A stretch of 64,000 nt of DNA from contig NC_004722.1 of assembly GCF_000007825.1 (NCBI RefSeq), forward strand, positions 2,272,501 to 2,336,500. Reading direction: 5' to 3'. The stretch is from Bacillus cereus ATCC 14579 (lineage in GTDB: Bacteria > Bacillota > Bacilli > Bacillales > Bacillaceae_G). Of the stretch, positions 9,094 through 16,773 are shown piece by piece (the stretch's first letter is position 1; each line of letters opens with the position of its first letter). Position numbers and translations under genes: made by a program. The notes below the pieces were generated by a model that did no database searches, was not told where the DNA came from, and saw only the letters and a program-made list of their open reading frames with translations.

Positions 9094-10035
9094 TCAAGTA
9101 GAAGCTTTCTTTGCTAATTCAGTAATATATTCAAAGAATACATCACGTTTTACATCATAAACGACATTTACAGGTCGTCCATCAGCAGTTTCCTCTGTAC
9201 GTCCTTGGCTTGGTCCGTATGTATGAACGATACTATTAATTGTTTCAGTTTTTGCAAGGTTAGTGTTTCCGACAAGCGCGGTAGTTAGTACATCCCATAA
9301 ATAGTAGGTAGAGTTCGTTGAGAAGTGAACGAGAGGGGGAACCATTGCATAGCATTGACCAAGGAAATCCATACCAATATACTTTCGTTCTTTTGCCCAT
9401 TGTTCACGTATGTCTATAGTTAACGGAACTTGGTTTGTACTTTCTAGTGTCACTAAGTCGATTTTAATTTTTGCATCCCATACACGAGCCACTGCTTCAG
9501 GGTCCCAAAACGAATTCCACTCAGCTGTTCCATCATGCTCTGGTTCATGTACATTGCCTGCTGTAAGAAATGTACCACCCATCCAAACGAGACGTTCAAT
9601 TTTATCTTCTATGATGGGAGTTTCATATAATGCACGAGCAAGGTCAGTTAGGGGCCCGGTAAATAATAAAGTTGTTTTTCCTTCCGTTTGTAGAAGTGTT
9701 TCTATTAAATGGTGATGTGCAGGCTTTGCCACCACGGGTGTTACAACTTTTCCAGACTCATTTAAAATTGGTAGAGCATCTACATAAAATGCATGCATCC
9801 GCCAGTCTTTTGGAAACGGGTTTTGCCCGCGAGAGTTTGAAGCGGCTACTGCAATATTACCTTTGCCGAAGCGATCAATAATTTTACGACTTGCAGACAT
9901 TGCGGGTTCTAAATAGCAGTCTGCTGGGATAACAGATACACCGGTAAGTTCAACGTTTTCCATTTGAAGTAATAAAAATAATGAAATTAAATCATCTACG
10001 CCGCCATCATGATTGAAGTACACTTTTTTCTTCAT
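9094..10035 (-). CDS. Inosine/uridine-preferring nucleoside hydrolase family protein
   Basis: This 313-residue protein has the nucleoside hydrolase N-terminal motif near residue 8 as NHDGGVDD, where the usual form is DxDPGxDD. The first aspartate is asparagine, while the aspartates expected to bind calcium and the ribose (third, seventh and eighth positions) are kept. LFTGPLTDLA and WMGGTF match other conserved blocks. ATG 10035 is chosen because AGGATGGAG lies just upstream; the ATG at 10047 overlaps that site. It would cleave N-glycosidic bonds of nucleosides in salvage. It lies just downstream of the DUF2441-like gene and may be co-transcribed. Confidence 0.87.
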   Translation of the reverse strand: MKKKVYFNHDGGVDDLISLFLLLQMENVELTGVSVIPADCYLEPAMSASRKIIDRFGKGNIAVAASNSRGQNPFPKDWRMHAFYVDALPILNESGKVVTPVVAKPAHHHLIETLLQTEGKTTLLFTGPLTDLARALYETPIIEDKIERLVWMGGTFLTAGNVHEPEHDGTAEWNSFWDPEAVARVWDAKIKIDLVTLESTNQVPLTIDIREQWAKERKYIGMDFLGQCYAMVPPLVHFSTNSTYYLWDVLTTALVGNTNLAKTETINSIVHTYGPSQGRTEETADGRPVNVVYDVKRDVFFEYITELAKKAST

Positions 10036-10068
10036 TGTAATCTCCATCCTATATGATTTAGTTAGAAA

Positions 10069-10671
10069 TTAAATATGAATTGAGGAGAAGTCATCAATAA
10101 TTTCCACCACTTCAATTTCTCCATTAATCAGTAGCTCAGGAAGTTCATTTCTAATATTTCCTTTCCAATACTTTCTAGCTTGTTCGATTTTTTGAGAAAA
10201 AGGAATACCATCTTCTTTTGGTAAAAGATTCCCGTCACCTTCAAAAGAACTTCCGATTACTCGTAGTTTAACAATCTGTAAAACTTCTCGATTGTAAGAA
10301 TCAAATAATGCTTTCCATTTTAAAGCATCTTCATAGCTTTTTGCAGCGTATAAACAAGATAACCTGGAAGGATATTCAGGGAATTCTTGTAGTCTAACCA
10401 TTTCTACAATGGTTTCTCTAGCTGCTCTAATTGTTTGATCCATATAACTTATAACTACTTTAGCATTTTCATTATTTATATGTAATTCGTCATTTTTATA
10501 GTGATTATTTAAAATTTGTATGCCATCTTCACCATTAGCATTTAATTGTTCTCTTTCAAAAAAGAAGTGATATAGAGTATTGTGTTGATTTTTGTTAAAA
10601 GGAATCATTTGTCCGATATGCATTTTTTTCCTTGTTACGATGTGATATGCGTAAAATTCTGTTTCATTCAT
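10069..10671 (-). CDS. DUF2441-like protein
   Basis: This soluble protein has 200 residues. The pattern (N-terminal [15 protein letters not shown], a middle helix with ETIVEMVR, and [15 protein letters not shown]) resembles DUF2441 proteins common in the B. cereus group; that link is from memory. Function is unknown. ATG 10671 has AGGAGG 6 bases upstream. The next gene in the same direction is the nucleoside hydrolase 33 bases away, so the two may share a transcript. Confidence 0.75.
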
Positions 10672-10883
10672 GGTTATCCTCCTAGTAATAATGTAATGCA
10701 ATGTTAAATTTAGTAATTCAACATTGAAATATATAAAACCTTTATAAGTAAAAGTGAGAATTTGAGTTGAAAGTAAAGAAAATACATGAAAACGTTTTAA
10801 ATTTGTTCACAAAATGTTCACTTACGAAGGGGATTCCAATGTCGATATAATGACAAAGACTCAAAGAGAGAGGATGATGAAAT

Positions 10884-11369
10884 TTGCCAACAACAAGAAA
10901 AGAAAACCTCCAATTTGGCATGATGATGTGCCTTGGAATGGTTATCGTAATGACGTTTTACAATTTACTAATGAATGAAACAGGAGGACCAATTTATATT
11001 AAAGAGATTGCATTAGAACTATTAATTGGCTTTATTATTGCGCTATTAATTGAAATAAGTATAGTTGGACCTTGTGCGAAAAAAATTGTATTCATGTTGC
11101 CATTTGATAAATCTAAGAAAATAAATATTATCGTTGCGATGGCGACAACTATGGTAATCGGAATGGTGTTCTTTATGTCATTTTTCGGTATGGCTATGAT
11201 GCATTTACATGGTGGACTACAAGGAGCTTCATTTGTTTCAATTTATTTTTCGATTTTTATTAAAAATTTCATAATGGCATATCCATTACAATTAATTATT
11301 ATGGGACCGCTTGTACGTTTCTTATTTGCAAAGTTTGTTATGAAAAAGAAATCTTTTAATGTAGCGTAA
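10884..11369 (+). CDS. DUF2798-like four-TM membrane protein
   Basis: This 161-residue protein has four hydrophobic helices in two similar halves (about 13-30, 40-62, 85-107, 125-150), each pair ending with a short basic loop (GPCAKKIVF and GPLVRFLFA). The internal repeat and length fit DUF2798. The start is TTG 10884 with GAGAGG about 9 bases upstream. No better start precedes it. Role unknown; it looks monocistronic. Confidence 0.78.
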   Translation: MPTTRKENLQFGMMMCLGMVIVMTFYNLLMNETGGPIYIKEIALELLIGFIIALLIEISIVGPCAKKIVFMLPFDKSKKINIIVAMATTMVIGMVFFMSFFGMAMMHLHGGLQGASFVSIYFSIFIKNFIMAYPLQLIIMGPLVRFLFAKFVMKKKSFNVA

Positions 11370-11400
11370 TTTTCATTTATAAAACACTATATATAAATAA

Positions 11401-11436
11401 AAAACACATCTCGCATTTTTGAGGTGTGTTTTTTTT
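11401..11436 (+). terminator. Terminator of DUF2798-like gene
   Basis: Arms AAACACATCTC and GAGGTGTGTTT, followed by a T-run. Confidence 0.8.
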
Positions 11437-11537
11437 CATTCCAAGTTATTTTCATAGTGATGTGACATTTGTCCTTTTGTCATTATAGGATGATGGTTTT
11501 TAATTAAGTCAGAAATAAAGGATGAGGAGATGATTTT

Positions 11538-11963
11538 TTGAAAGGTATTCTATTTGCTGTTTTTGCGGGGATATTTATAACACTTCAAGGAACCTTTAAT
11601 GCGAAACTTAGTTCACATATCGGTATATGGTCGACGAGTATTATAACCCATTTAATTGGATTCATTATTGCAACAACTGTATTTTTGTTAAAGAAAGAAG
11701 AGAAAGTAACGGATTTAAAGAGTGTAAAAAAAATATATTTAGTAGCGGGTGCATTTGGTGGATTCATTATTTGCGCAGAAACTATGGCGATATATTCACT
11801 AGGAGTTACATTGACAGCTGGCACACTAATGGCTGCTCAATTGTTAACGGCAACAGTTATTGAAATGAAAGGACTGTTTCATATAAAAAAGATACAGATG
11901 GAGAGATATCATATTGTGGGAACAATAGTAATGATTATAGGTATTGTTGTATTTAATATGTAA
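11538..11963 (+). CDS. YdcZ-family (DUF606) DMT-type membrane protein, first of pair
   Basis: This 141-residue protein has about five TMs. The N-terminus (FAVFAGIFITLQGTFNAKLS) is typical of YdcZ/DUF606, a half-size member of the drug/metabolite transporter superfamily. The start is TTG 11538 with GAGGAG upstream. It heads a three-gene cassette with a Crp/Fnr-type regulator and a second YdcZ protein. The two half-transporters may form a heterodimer, as paired SMR proteins do. Substrate unknown. Confidence 0.82.
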   Translation: MKGILFAVFAGIFITLQGTFNAKLSSHIGIWSTSIITHLIGFIIATTVFLLKKEEKVTDLKSVKKIYLVAGAFGGFIICAETMAIYSLGVTLTAGTLMAAQLLTATVIEMKGLFHIKKIQMERYHIVGTIVMIIGIVVFNM

Positions 11964-11982
11964 ATGAAAGGAGGAAATGAAT

Positions 11983-12678
11983 ATGGAGAATAGATCAAGT
12001 TTAATTACGCATTATTTGAAAATCAATAAAACGCTCGAGGTTTTTTCAGAAATAGATACAGCATATTTTCAATTAAATCACTTTGAAAAAGGCGAGCTTA
12101 TTTGCAATATAGATGACGAAATGGATCGTTTATATTTTGTTGTTAAAGGGAAAGTAAAAGTTTATACGATTACACCTGAAGGGAAGAAACTAATTCTTCG
12201 CTTTATCAATCCATTGGCCATTGTTGGTGATATTGAACTAATTCAAAATAGCAAAGCACATAATGTCGTTGAGGCTTGTTCAGATGTTGTAGCAATCTCT
12301 ATTTCTAATACGGTTATTAGAAACAAGTTATTACATGATCCTATATTTATGAAGTTCTTGCTTGAAAACATTGCCAACACGTTAAAAATATCGACTCGTT
12401 TTACTGCTCTTAATTTACTTTATCCTGTAGAAGTACGTGTAGCTAGTTATTTGCTTTCAATTTCAACAGATAGTAACGGGAATATGTATAAAGGGGATTT
12501 GGATGCAACTTCAGTAACGAGTATTGCAGATTTTATAGGGGTAAGTTATAGGCACGTAATTCGGGTATTACAAAGATTTTATAATGAAAAACTAATTGAA
12601 AAGAGTAATGGAGTTATTGTAATTAAAGATTTTTCTAGAATGAAGGAAGTCGCTAAAGATAATATATATGAGCAATGA
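11983..12678 (+). CDS. Crp/Fnr-family transcriptional regulator (YeiL-like)
   Basis: This 231-residue protein has a cyclic-nucleotide-binding-like beta-roll at residues 1-120 (DRLYFVVKGKVKVYTITPEGKK), a dimer helix, and a C-terminal winged HTH (TSIADFIGVSYRHVIRVLQRF, about 185-205). I see no Fnr-type cysteine cluster, so it is probably not an Fe-S oxygen sensor. ATG 11983 is taken because AAAGGAGG lies 8 bases upstream; ATG 11977 is too close. Lying between two YdcZ genes, it probably controls them. The effector is unknown. Confidence 0.83.
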   Translation: MENRSSLITHYLKINKTLEVFSEIDTAYFQLNHFEKGELICNIDDEMDRLYFVVKGKVKVYTITPEGKKLILRFINPLAIVGDIELIQNSKAHNVVEACSDVVAISISNTVIRNKLLHDPIFMKFLLENIANTLKISTRFTALNLLYPVEVRVASYLLSISTDSNGNMYKGDLDATSVTSIADFIGVSYRHVIRVLQRFYNEKLIEKSNGVIVIKDFSRMKEVAKDNIYEQ

Positions 12679-12694
12679 AAGGGAGAGGAAGATT

Positions 12695-13165
12695 TTGATT
12701 GGATTTAGTTTAGCTATATTAGCAGGAATATTAATTAGCGTACAATCTGTTTTTAATGCAAAAGTAAATGAAAATGTAGGACAGTGGTTAACAACTACAT
12801 GTGTCCTTGGAATAGGTCTCATTAGTTCTATTCTATTTTATATCATTACAGAAAACAGTATTAGCATTAAAGTGTATACTGCAAATTATTTGTTTTATGT
12901 AAGTGGACTGTTTGGCATCGGGTTAATTATTTGTATAATGGGTGCAATAAAGAGTTTAGGTCCAGCATATACGGTGCTAATTAGTCTTATTACTCAATTG
13001 GTCGTTGCGTTATGCATTGATACATTCGGATTATTTGGAATGGAGAGTGTTCCATTACAAGTAAATAAATTAGTTGGTATAGGTTTATTAATTGTGGGAG
13101 TAGGAATTTTTAAAAATCTATTTTTGAATAAGAAAGCTATTCTTATAAATGAGGATAGTGTCTAA
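12695..13165 (+). CDS. YdcZ-family (DUF606) membrane protein, second of pair
   Basis: About 157 residues and five TMs. The N-terminus (FSLAILAGILISVQSVFNAKV) aligns with the first YdcZ protein. ATG 12668 overlaps the regulator's 3' end by 11 bases, but TTG 12695 follows AGAGGAA closely and gives an N-terminus that matches its paralogue, so I prefer the TTG. It is translationally close to the regulator, so all three genes are probably one operon. Confidence 0.8.
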   Translation: MIGFSLAILAGILISVQSVFNAKVNENVGQWLTTTCVLGIGLISSILFYIITENSISIKVYTANYLFYVSGLFGIGLIICIMGAIKSLGPAYTVLISLITQLVVALCIDTFGLFGMESVPLQVNKLVGIGLLIVGVGIFKNLFLNKKAILINEDSV

Positions 13166-13246
13166 AGAATATAAAGGGAAAAAGTGTAAATGGTCAGAAC
13201 TTATATATTTAGATAGTAATAAGTGAGCGATGAGGAGAGAAGATAA

Positions 13247-14167
13247 ATGAATCAGTTAATGTTGCAAGATGGTATACACTATTTGAAAATCAATGGGATT
13301 ATGCATTGGTGTAAAGTTGCAGGGACAGCTCATAATACAGTCCCTCTTATTATAGTACATGGTGGTCCAGGTGGTAATCATTATGTATTCGAAAGAACGC
13401 TTGGTTTGAAGTTAGAAGGAAATATGACTGTAGTTTATTACGAACAAAGAGGTTGCGGACGAAGTGAGGCACCACAAGATGACGGTGAGTACTCAATCAA
13501 TACTCTAGTCGAAGATTTAGAGGAATTAAGAAAGCAATTACATGTAGAGAAGATAAATTTGTTAGGCTACTCTTTTGGTGGACAACTTTGTTTAGAGTAT
13601 GCTTTGAAATATTCGAAAAATGTTGAACAAATGGTATTACAAGCACCATCGTTAGATGATTTTAATGATATGTATACTGTGCAGATAGAAGGTTTTCTAC
13701 AAGTAACGAAAGGGGAAATGAAAGAACAAATATTGAAAATAAGTAAGTCGAAAATTGCGCTAAAAGAAAAATATAATCAAGTTTGGAGTATAGTTGATAC
13801 AGAAAATGTAGATCGACTATTGTTTAAAAATGAAGAATTTGCAAAGCTAAATAGAAGGTTTTGGGAGGAAAGTCAGTTAAGTAATACAGGGAAGATGAGC
13901 AAAGTTATTTTTGGAACAAAAGCATCTTTACCGCTTATTGAGCGTATTAAAGGTTTAGAAATTGATACGTGTGTCATAGTTGGAGCGCATGACTATAACA
14001 CGGGTGTAGGAATGAGTTATAGAATAACGAGACAATTGAAAAATGGTAAACTTGTTATATTTGAAAATAGTGGACATTTCCCAGATATCGAGGAGATGGA
14101 TAAAGTCTGTGAAACGATTATTGAGTTTTTGGAACAAAAGGGGGATATTAAGGTCGAACCGAATTAA
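13247..14167 (+). CDS. Alpha/beta hydrolase, proline iminopeptidase-like (S33)
   Basis: This 306-residue protein has the oxyanion-hole motif HGGPGG, the YEQRGCGRS strand typical of proline iminopeptidases, and the nucleophile elbow GYSFGG with Ser109. The acid is probably Asp in VIVGAHDYNTG and the base His in NSGHFPDIE. A cap domain lies at about 150-225. It is cytoplasmic, with no signal peptide. It may cleave N-terminal proline or act on another amide or ester. It is preceded by GAGGAGAGAAGATAA and is monocistronic. Confidence 0.87.
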   Translation: MNQLMLQDGIHYLKINGIMHWCKVAGTAHNTVPLIIVHGGPGGNHYVFERTLGLKLEGNMTVVYYEQRGCGRSEAPQDDGEYSINTLVEDLEELRKQLHVEKINLLGYSFGGQLCLEYALKYSKNVEQMVLQAPSLDDFNDMYTVQIEGFLQVTKGEMKEQILKISKSKIALKEKYNQVWSIVDTENVDRLLFKNEEFAKLNRRFWEESQLSNTGKMSKVIFGTKASLPLIERIKGLEIDTCVIVGAHDYNTGVGMSYRITRQLKNGKLVIFENSGHFPDIEEMDKVCETIIEFLEQKGDIKVEPN

Positions 14168-14497
14168 TAGAGTTGAATTGGCTATTGGGATATTAAATCA
14201 TGTAATATGCTAATTGTTTACTTGTAATTGAGGAAGAATCAATTAGTGTATTTGGAAAATAAGTAAAAAAGATCTCGTAAGGTGGAGGTCTTTTTTACTT
14301 ATTATTTAATATTTTGAACTTTATATGAACTGAAGTAGAAGAGTATGATAAGCACTTTCAGGGAACGAGAATATAACCGAAAATAAAATATTACTAAACA
14401 TATATAACTAATGAATACAATGTCTTTTTCAGTTATTAAGTTGTAAATCATTTTATGATAAAATCTTTTACATAATTTAATAAAGGGGTAGTATTCA
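14168..14497. other. Intergenic region
   Basis: Apart from the terminator at 14265-14296 and a possible promoter for the tiny gene downstream, I see no gene or repeat here. Confidence 0.5.
14265..14296 (+). terminator. Terminator after proline iminopeptidase-like gene
   Basis: Arms AAAAAAGATCTC and GAGGTCTTTTTT (one G-U pair) around an 8-base loop. Confidence 0.7.
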
Positions 14498-14569
14498 ATG
14501 GGTTATTTCTCAAATGGTTTATTAGTTTTGTTTGTGCTAATCGTATGCAGTTGTATATTTTTTGGTTGA
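14498..14569 (+). CDS. Tiny one-TM protein (YjcZ-like)
   Basis: This 23-codon frame begins MGYFSNG and continues as one hydrophobic helix with a Cys-x-Cys before the end. AAAGGGG lies 9 bases upstream and a strong terminator follows 22 bases after the stop. The small size, the MGY start and the single TM recall the YjcZ-type tiny sporulation membrane proteins of Bacillus. Assignment is by resemblance only. Confidence 0.5.
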   Translation: MGYFSNGLLVLFVLIVCSCIFFG

Positions 14570-14591
14570 TAATATAATGAGAGTCTTATAT

Positions 14592-14626
14592 AAAAGAAGT
14601 TATCTTAAGTGAGATAACTTCTTTTT
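14592..14626 (+). terminator. Terminator of tiny TM gene
   Basis: Perfect arms AAGAAGTTATCT and AGATAACTTCTT with T5 following. Confidence 0.85.
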
Positions 14627-14752
14627 ACTTTATATTGAGAAGGAATTCTATCTTTTTTATTGAAGTTTGTTCTAGTTATTTTTACATCAATCGGATTTGT
14701 GTAAAGGGAATTTTATGAAATATAAACAAGCCAGAGAATAGGGAGTATTGAC

Positions 14753-15160
14753 ATGGAAAATAGTATACGCTACATAAGTGAACATCCTACAGATTTTAAT
14801 GGATTATTATCCTTATACGAATCTTTAGGATGGAATTCTCTTAAATTAACGGTTAACGAGTTAGAACGAATGTGTAAGCAAAGTTGGTATGCAATTTATG
14901 TTTTTGATGATAAGAGGTTAGTAGGGATGGGGCGTGTCATATCAGATGGAGTCATAACAGGCATTATTTGTGGAGTTGGTGTATTGCCAAAATATCAGTC
15001 TAGTGGCATCGGAAAAGAAATAGTGAAACGATTAATCCAACACTGTGAACAAAACAAGGTTATTCCACAACTTATGTGTGTAGAAAAATTGCAATCTTAC
15101 TATGAATCTATAGGATTTGAAGCATTCTCTATTGGGATGACAAAACATATTATAAGATAG
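14753..15160 (+). CDS. GNAT-family N-acetyltransferase
   Basis: This short GNAT has 135 residues. Motif A is seen as GVLPKYQSSGIGKEIV (about 80-96), which binds acetyl-CoA pyrophosphate, and the C-terminal YESIGFEAF matches the usual motif B region. It acts on an unknown amine in the cytoplasm. A bcr1-type repeat begins 7 bases after its stop. Confidence 0.83.
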   Translation: MENSIRYISEHPTDFNGLLSLYESLGWNSLKLTVNELERMCKQSWYAIYVFDDKRLVGMGRVISDGVITGIICGVGVLPKYQSSGIGKEIVKRLIQHCEQNKVIPQLMCVEKLQSYYESIGFEAFSIGMTKHIIR

Positions 15161-15166
15161 AGGTGC

Positions 15167-15222
15167 TTTATCCCGCTATTTGCCGAGTAGTAAAAGCCCC
15201 ACGGATTAAAGTTTCACTTTAT
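15167..15222 (+). repeat. bcr1-like repeat, internally deleted copy
   Basis: This 56-bp copy is bounded by TTTAT at both ends (15167-15171 and 15218-15222). It starts CCCGCTATTTGCCG and ends ATTAAAGTTTCAC, identical or nearly so to the ends of the copies at 22632 and 46695. The middle hairpin segment is missing. Terminal sequences and the TTTAT flank match what is known of the B. cereus group element bcr1. Confidence 0.75.
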
Positions 15223-15277
15223 ATTTTCAGTTTACTCGTACATATTTTCAAACTTCAACATAAAGGAGAATGGCTGT

Positions 15278-15931
15278 ATGGAGATTGCTAAAGGGATAGA
15301 AATGCTACATCCCGAATTTCAAGAATTTGTTATTCATCCAATTCTTTTATGGGATGATGAAATGGCAGTATTAATAGATACGGGTTTCCCAGGACAAATT
15401 GAAGATATACAAGTAGAGATGGAAAAGGTTGGGGTATCATTTGATAAGTTAAAAGTCGTGATTTTGACGCATCAGGATATTGATCATATAGGTAGTCTTC
15501 CGGAGTTGTTGCAGCGCTGTCGAAGTAATATTAAAGTTTATGCGCACGAACTAGATAAGCCATATATCGAGGGGGATTTACCTTTATTGAAGGAAGGAAA
15601 TGTAGAGAACCGACCAAAAGGAAAAGTGAGTGATACTATGATTGACGGGCAAGAACTTCCGTATTGCGGTGGAATACTAATTCTTCATACTCCAGGGCAT
15701 ACCCCGGGTCATATTAGTTTATATTTGAAACAAAGTAAAATTCTTGTTGCAGGAGACTCTATGTATAGTGTGAATGGGATGTTAGGAGGAATTCACGCCC
15801 CAACAACTATAAATATTAAGGAAGCACAGCAGTCTTTGAAGAAGTATTTAAATCTAGATATTGAATCTGTAGTTTGTTACCATGGGGGATTAAGTAAGGG
15901 GAATATAAAGATTCAACTTCAAAATTTATAA
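15278..15931 (+). CDS. Metallo-beta-lactamase-fold hydrolase
   Basis: This 217-residue protein carries H65-x-D67-x-D69-H70 (LTHQDIDHIG). Later ligands are likely in HTPGHTPGHISLY (about 140-152), VAGDSM and CYHGG. The HTPGH block is typical of glyoxalase-II-like and related MBL hydrolases. Substrate unknown. AAAGGAG lies 10 bases before the ATG. It is unrelated in sequence detail to the MBL protein at 8063. Confidence 0.87.
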   Translation: MEIAKGIEMLHPEFQEFVIHPILLWDDEMAVLIDTGFPGQIEDIQVEMEKVGVSFDKLKVVILTHQDIDHIGSLPELLQRCRSNIKVYAHELDKPYIEGDLPLLKEGNVENRPKGKVSDTMIDGQELPYCGGILILHTPGHTPGHISLYLKQSKILVAGDSMYSVNGMLGGIHAPTTINIKEAQQSLKKYLNLDIESVVCYHGGLSKGNIKIQLQNL

Positions 15932-15973
15932 AAGTCGAAGATAATAATTTTTAGATAATGGATGCTAAATTAT

Positions 15974-16012
15974 AAAAAAACATGTTTGAAAAAAATTCAA
16001 ACATGCTTTTTT
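15974..16012. terminator. Bidirectional terminator
   Basis: Arms AAACATGTTTGAA and TTCAAACATGCTTT with T-runs, between the convergent MBL and tetR-type genes. Confidence 0.85.
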
Positions 16013-16028
16013 ATTAAAGGAAATCTGT

Positions 16029-16658
16029 TTAATATGAATGACCTAATCCGTTCCAATAAAAAGAAACGATTTCTTGTGCTAATTCATCTATATTTGCAAG
16101 AATAGGATTGTGATTTTCATCTTTAAAATTCCCAATAGATAATAAAGATACGAAAGCATGAGCCGCAAATTTAGCGTTTCCTTTCGGAATTTCTCCGATG
16201 TGCATAGCATTATCGAGTGCTTTTTCTAGTACTTCATACATATTATCTTCAGCATTTTTTAATTGTTTCAATTGTTCTTCAGATAACGACAGTTTTGCAT
16301 CTTTCATAAAATTTTTCATATCAATATCCATCGTTGCGTGTAAGTAAACTTTAGCGAAGTCTAATAATCTTTCTTCTAAAGTTTTGTTTGTAGAGAGTAT
16401 TTGAGACATATTCTCACGTATACGTACCATCATTTCGATCATAGTAGCGGTAAATAAATCGGCTTTTGTTGAATAGTAATAGTAGACAGTTGCTTTCGTA
16501 ACACCACAAACTTTTGCGACCTCATCCATAGAAACGACTTGATAATTTTGTGTAAGAAATAAGCGGGTTGCTACTTCTAAAATGTTTTCTTTTGTAGATT
16601 TTGTATTTTTATTTTGACGCGGCCTTCCGAGAGGACGTTGTTTTTGTTCCAAATACAT
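16029..16658 (-). CDS. TetR-family transcriptional repressor
   Basis: This 209-residue protein has an N-terminal TetR HTH at about residues 22-68 (ILEVATRLFLTQNY, then VAKVCGVTKATVYYYYSTKADLF), preceded by a basic tail. The C-terminal ligand domain is all-helical. AGGAGCGA precedes the ATG. It is divergent from the MMPL transporter at 16774 and is therefore its likely repressor, induced by a compound the pump exports. Confidence 0.9.
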   Translation of the reverse strand: MYLEQKQRPLGRPRQNKNTKSTKENILEVATRLFLTQNYQVVSMDEVAKVCGVTKATVYYYYSTKADLFTATMIEMMVRIRENMSQILSTNKTLEERLLDFAKVYLHATMDIDMKNFMKDAKLSLSEEQLKQLKNAEDNMYEVLEKALDNAMHIGEIPKGNAKFAAHAFVSLLSIGNFKDENHNPILANIDELAQEIVSFYWNGLGHSY

Positions 16659-16710
16659 TCGCTCCTGACATTTATGATTGAGATAATTATAACATAATTT
16701 TCAATCATTC

Positions 16711-16740
16711 TTGATTAATTAACCGACCAGTATATATAAT
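16711..16740 (+). promoter_or_regulatory. Candidate promoter of MMPL gene
   Basis: TTGATT and TATAAT are separated by 18 bases, about 33 bases before the MMPL start. The spacer holds AACCGACCAGTATA, a plausible binding region for the divergent TetR protein. Confidence 0.5.
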
Positions 16741-16773
16741 TAATAATGGAGGAAAAAAGGAAGGTGGGTTTTT

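Noticed and set aside
15167..15222. Reading the short repeat as the terminator of the GNAT gene
   Set aside because: Its ends and TTTAT flanks match two other copies in the window, and the hairpin that could terminate is deleted here.
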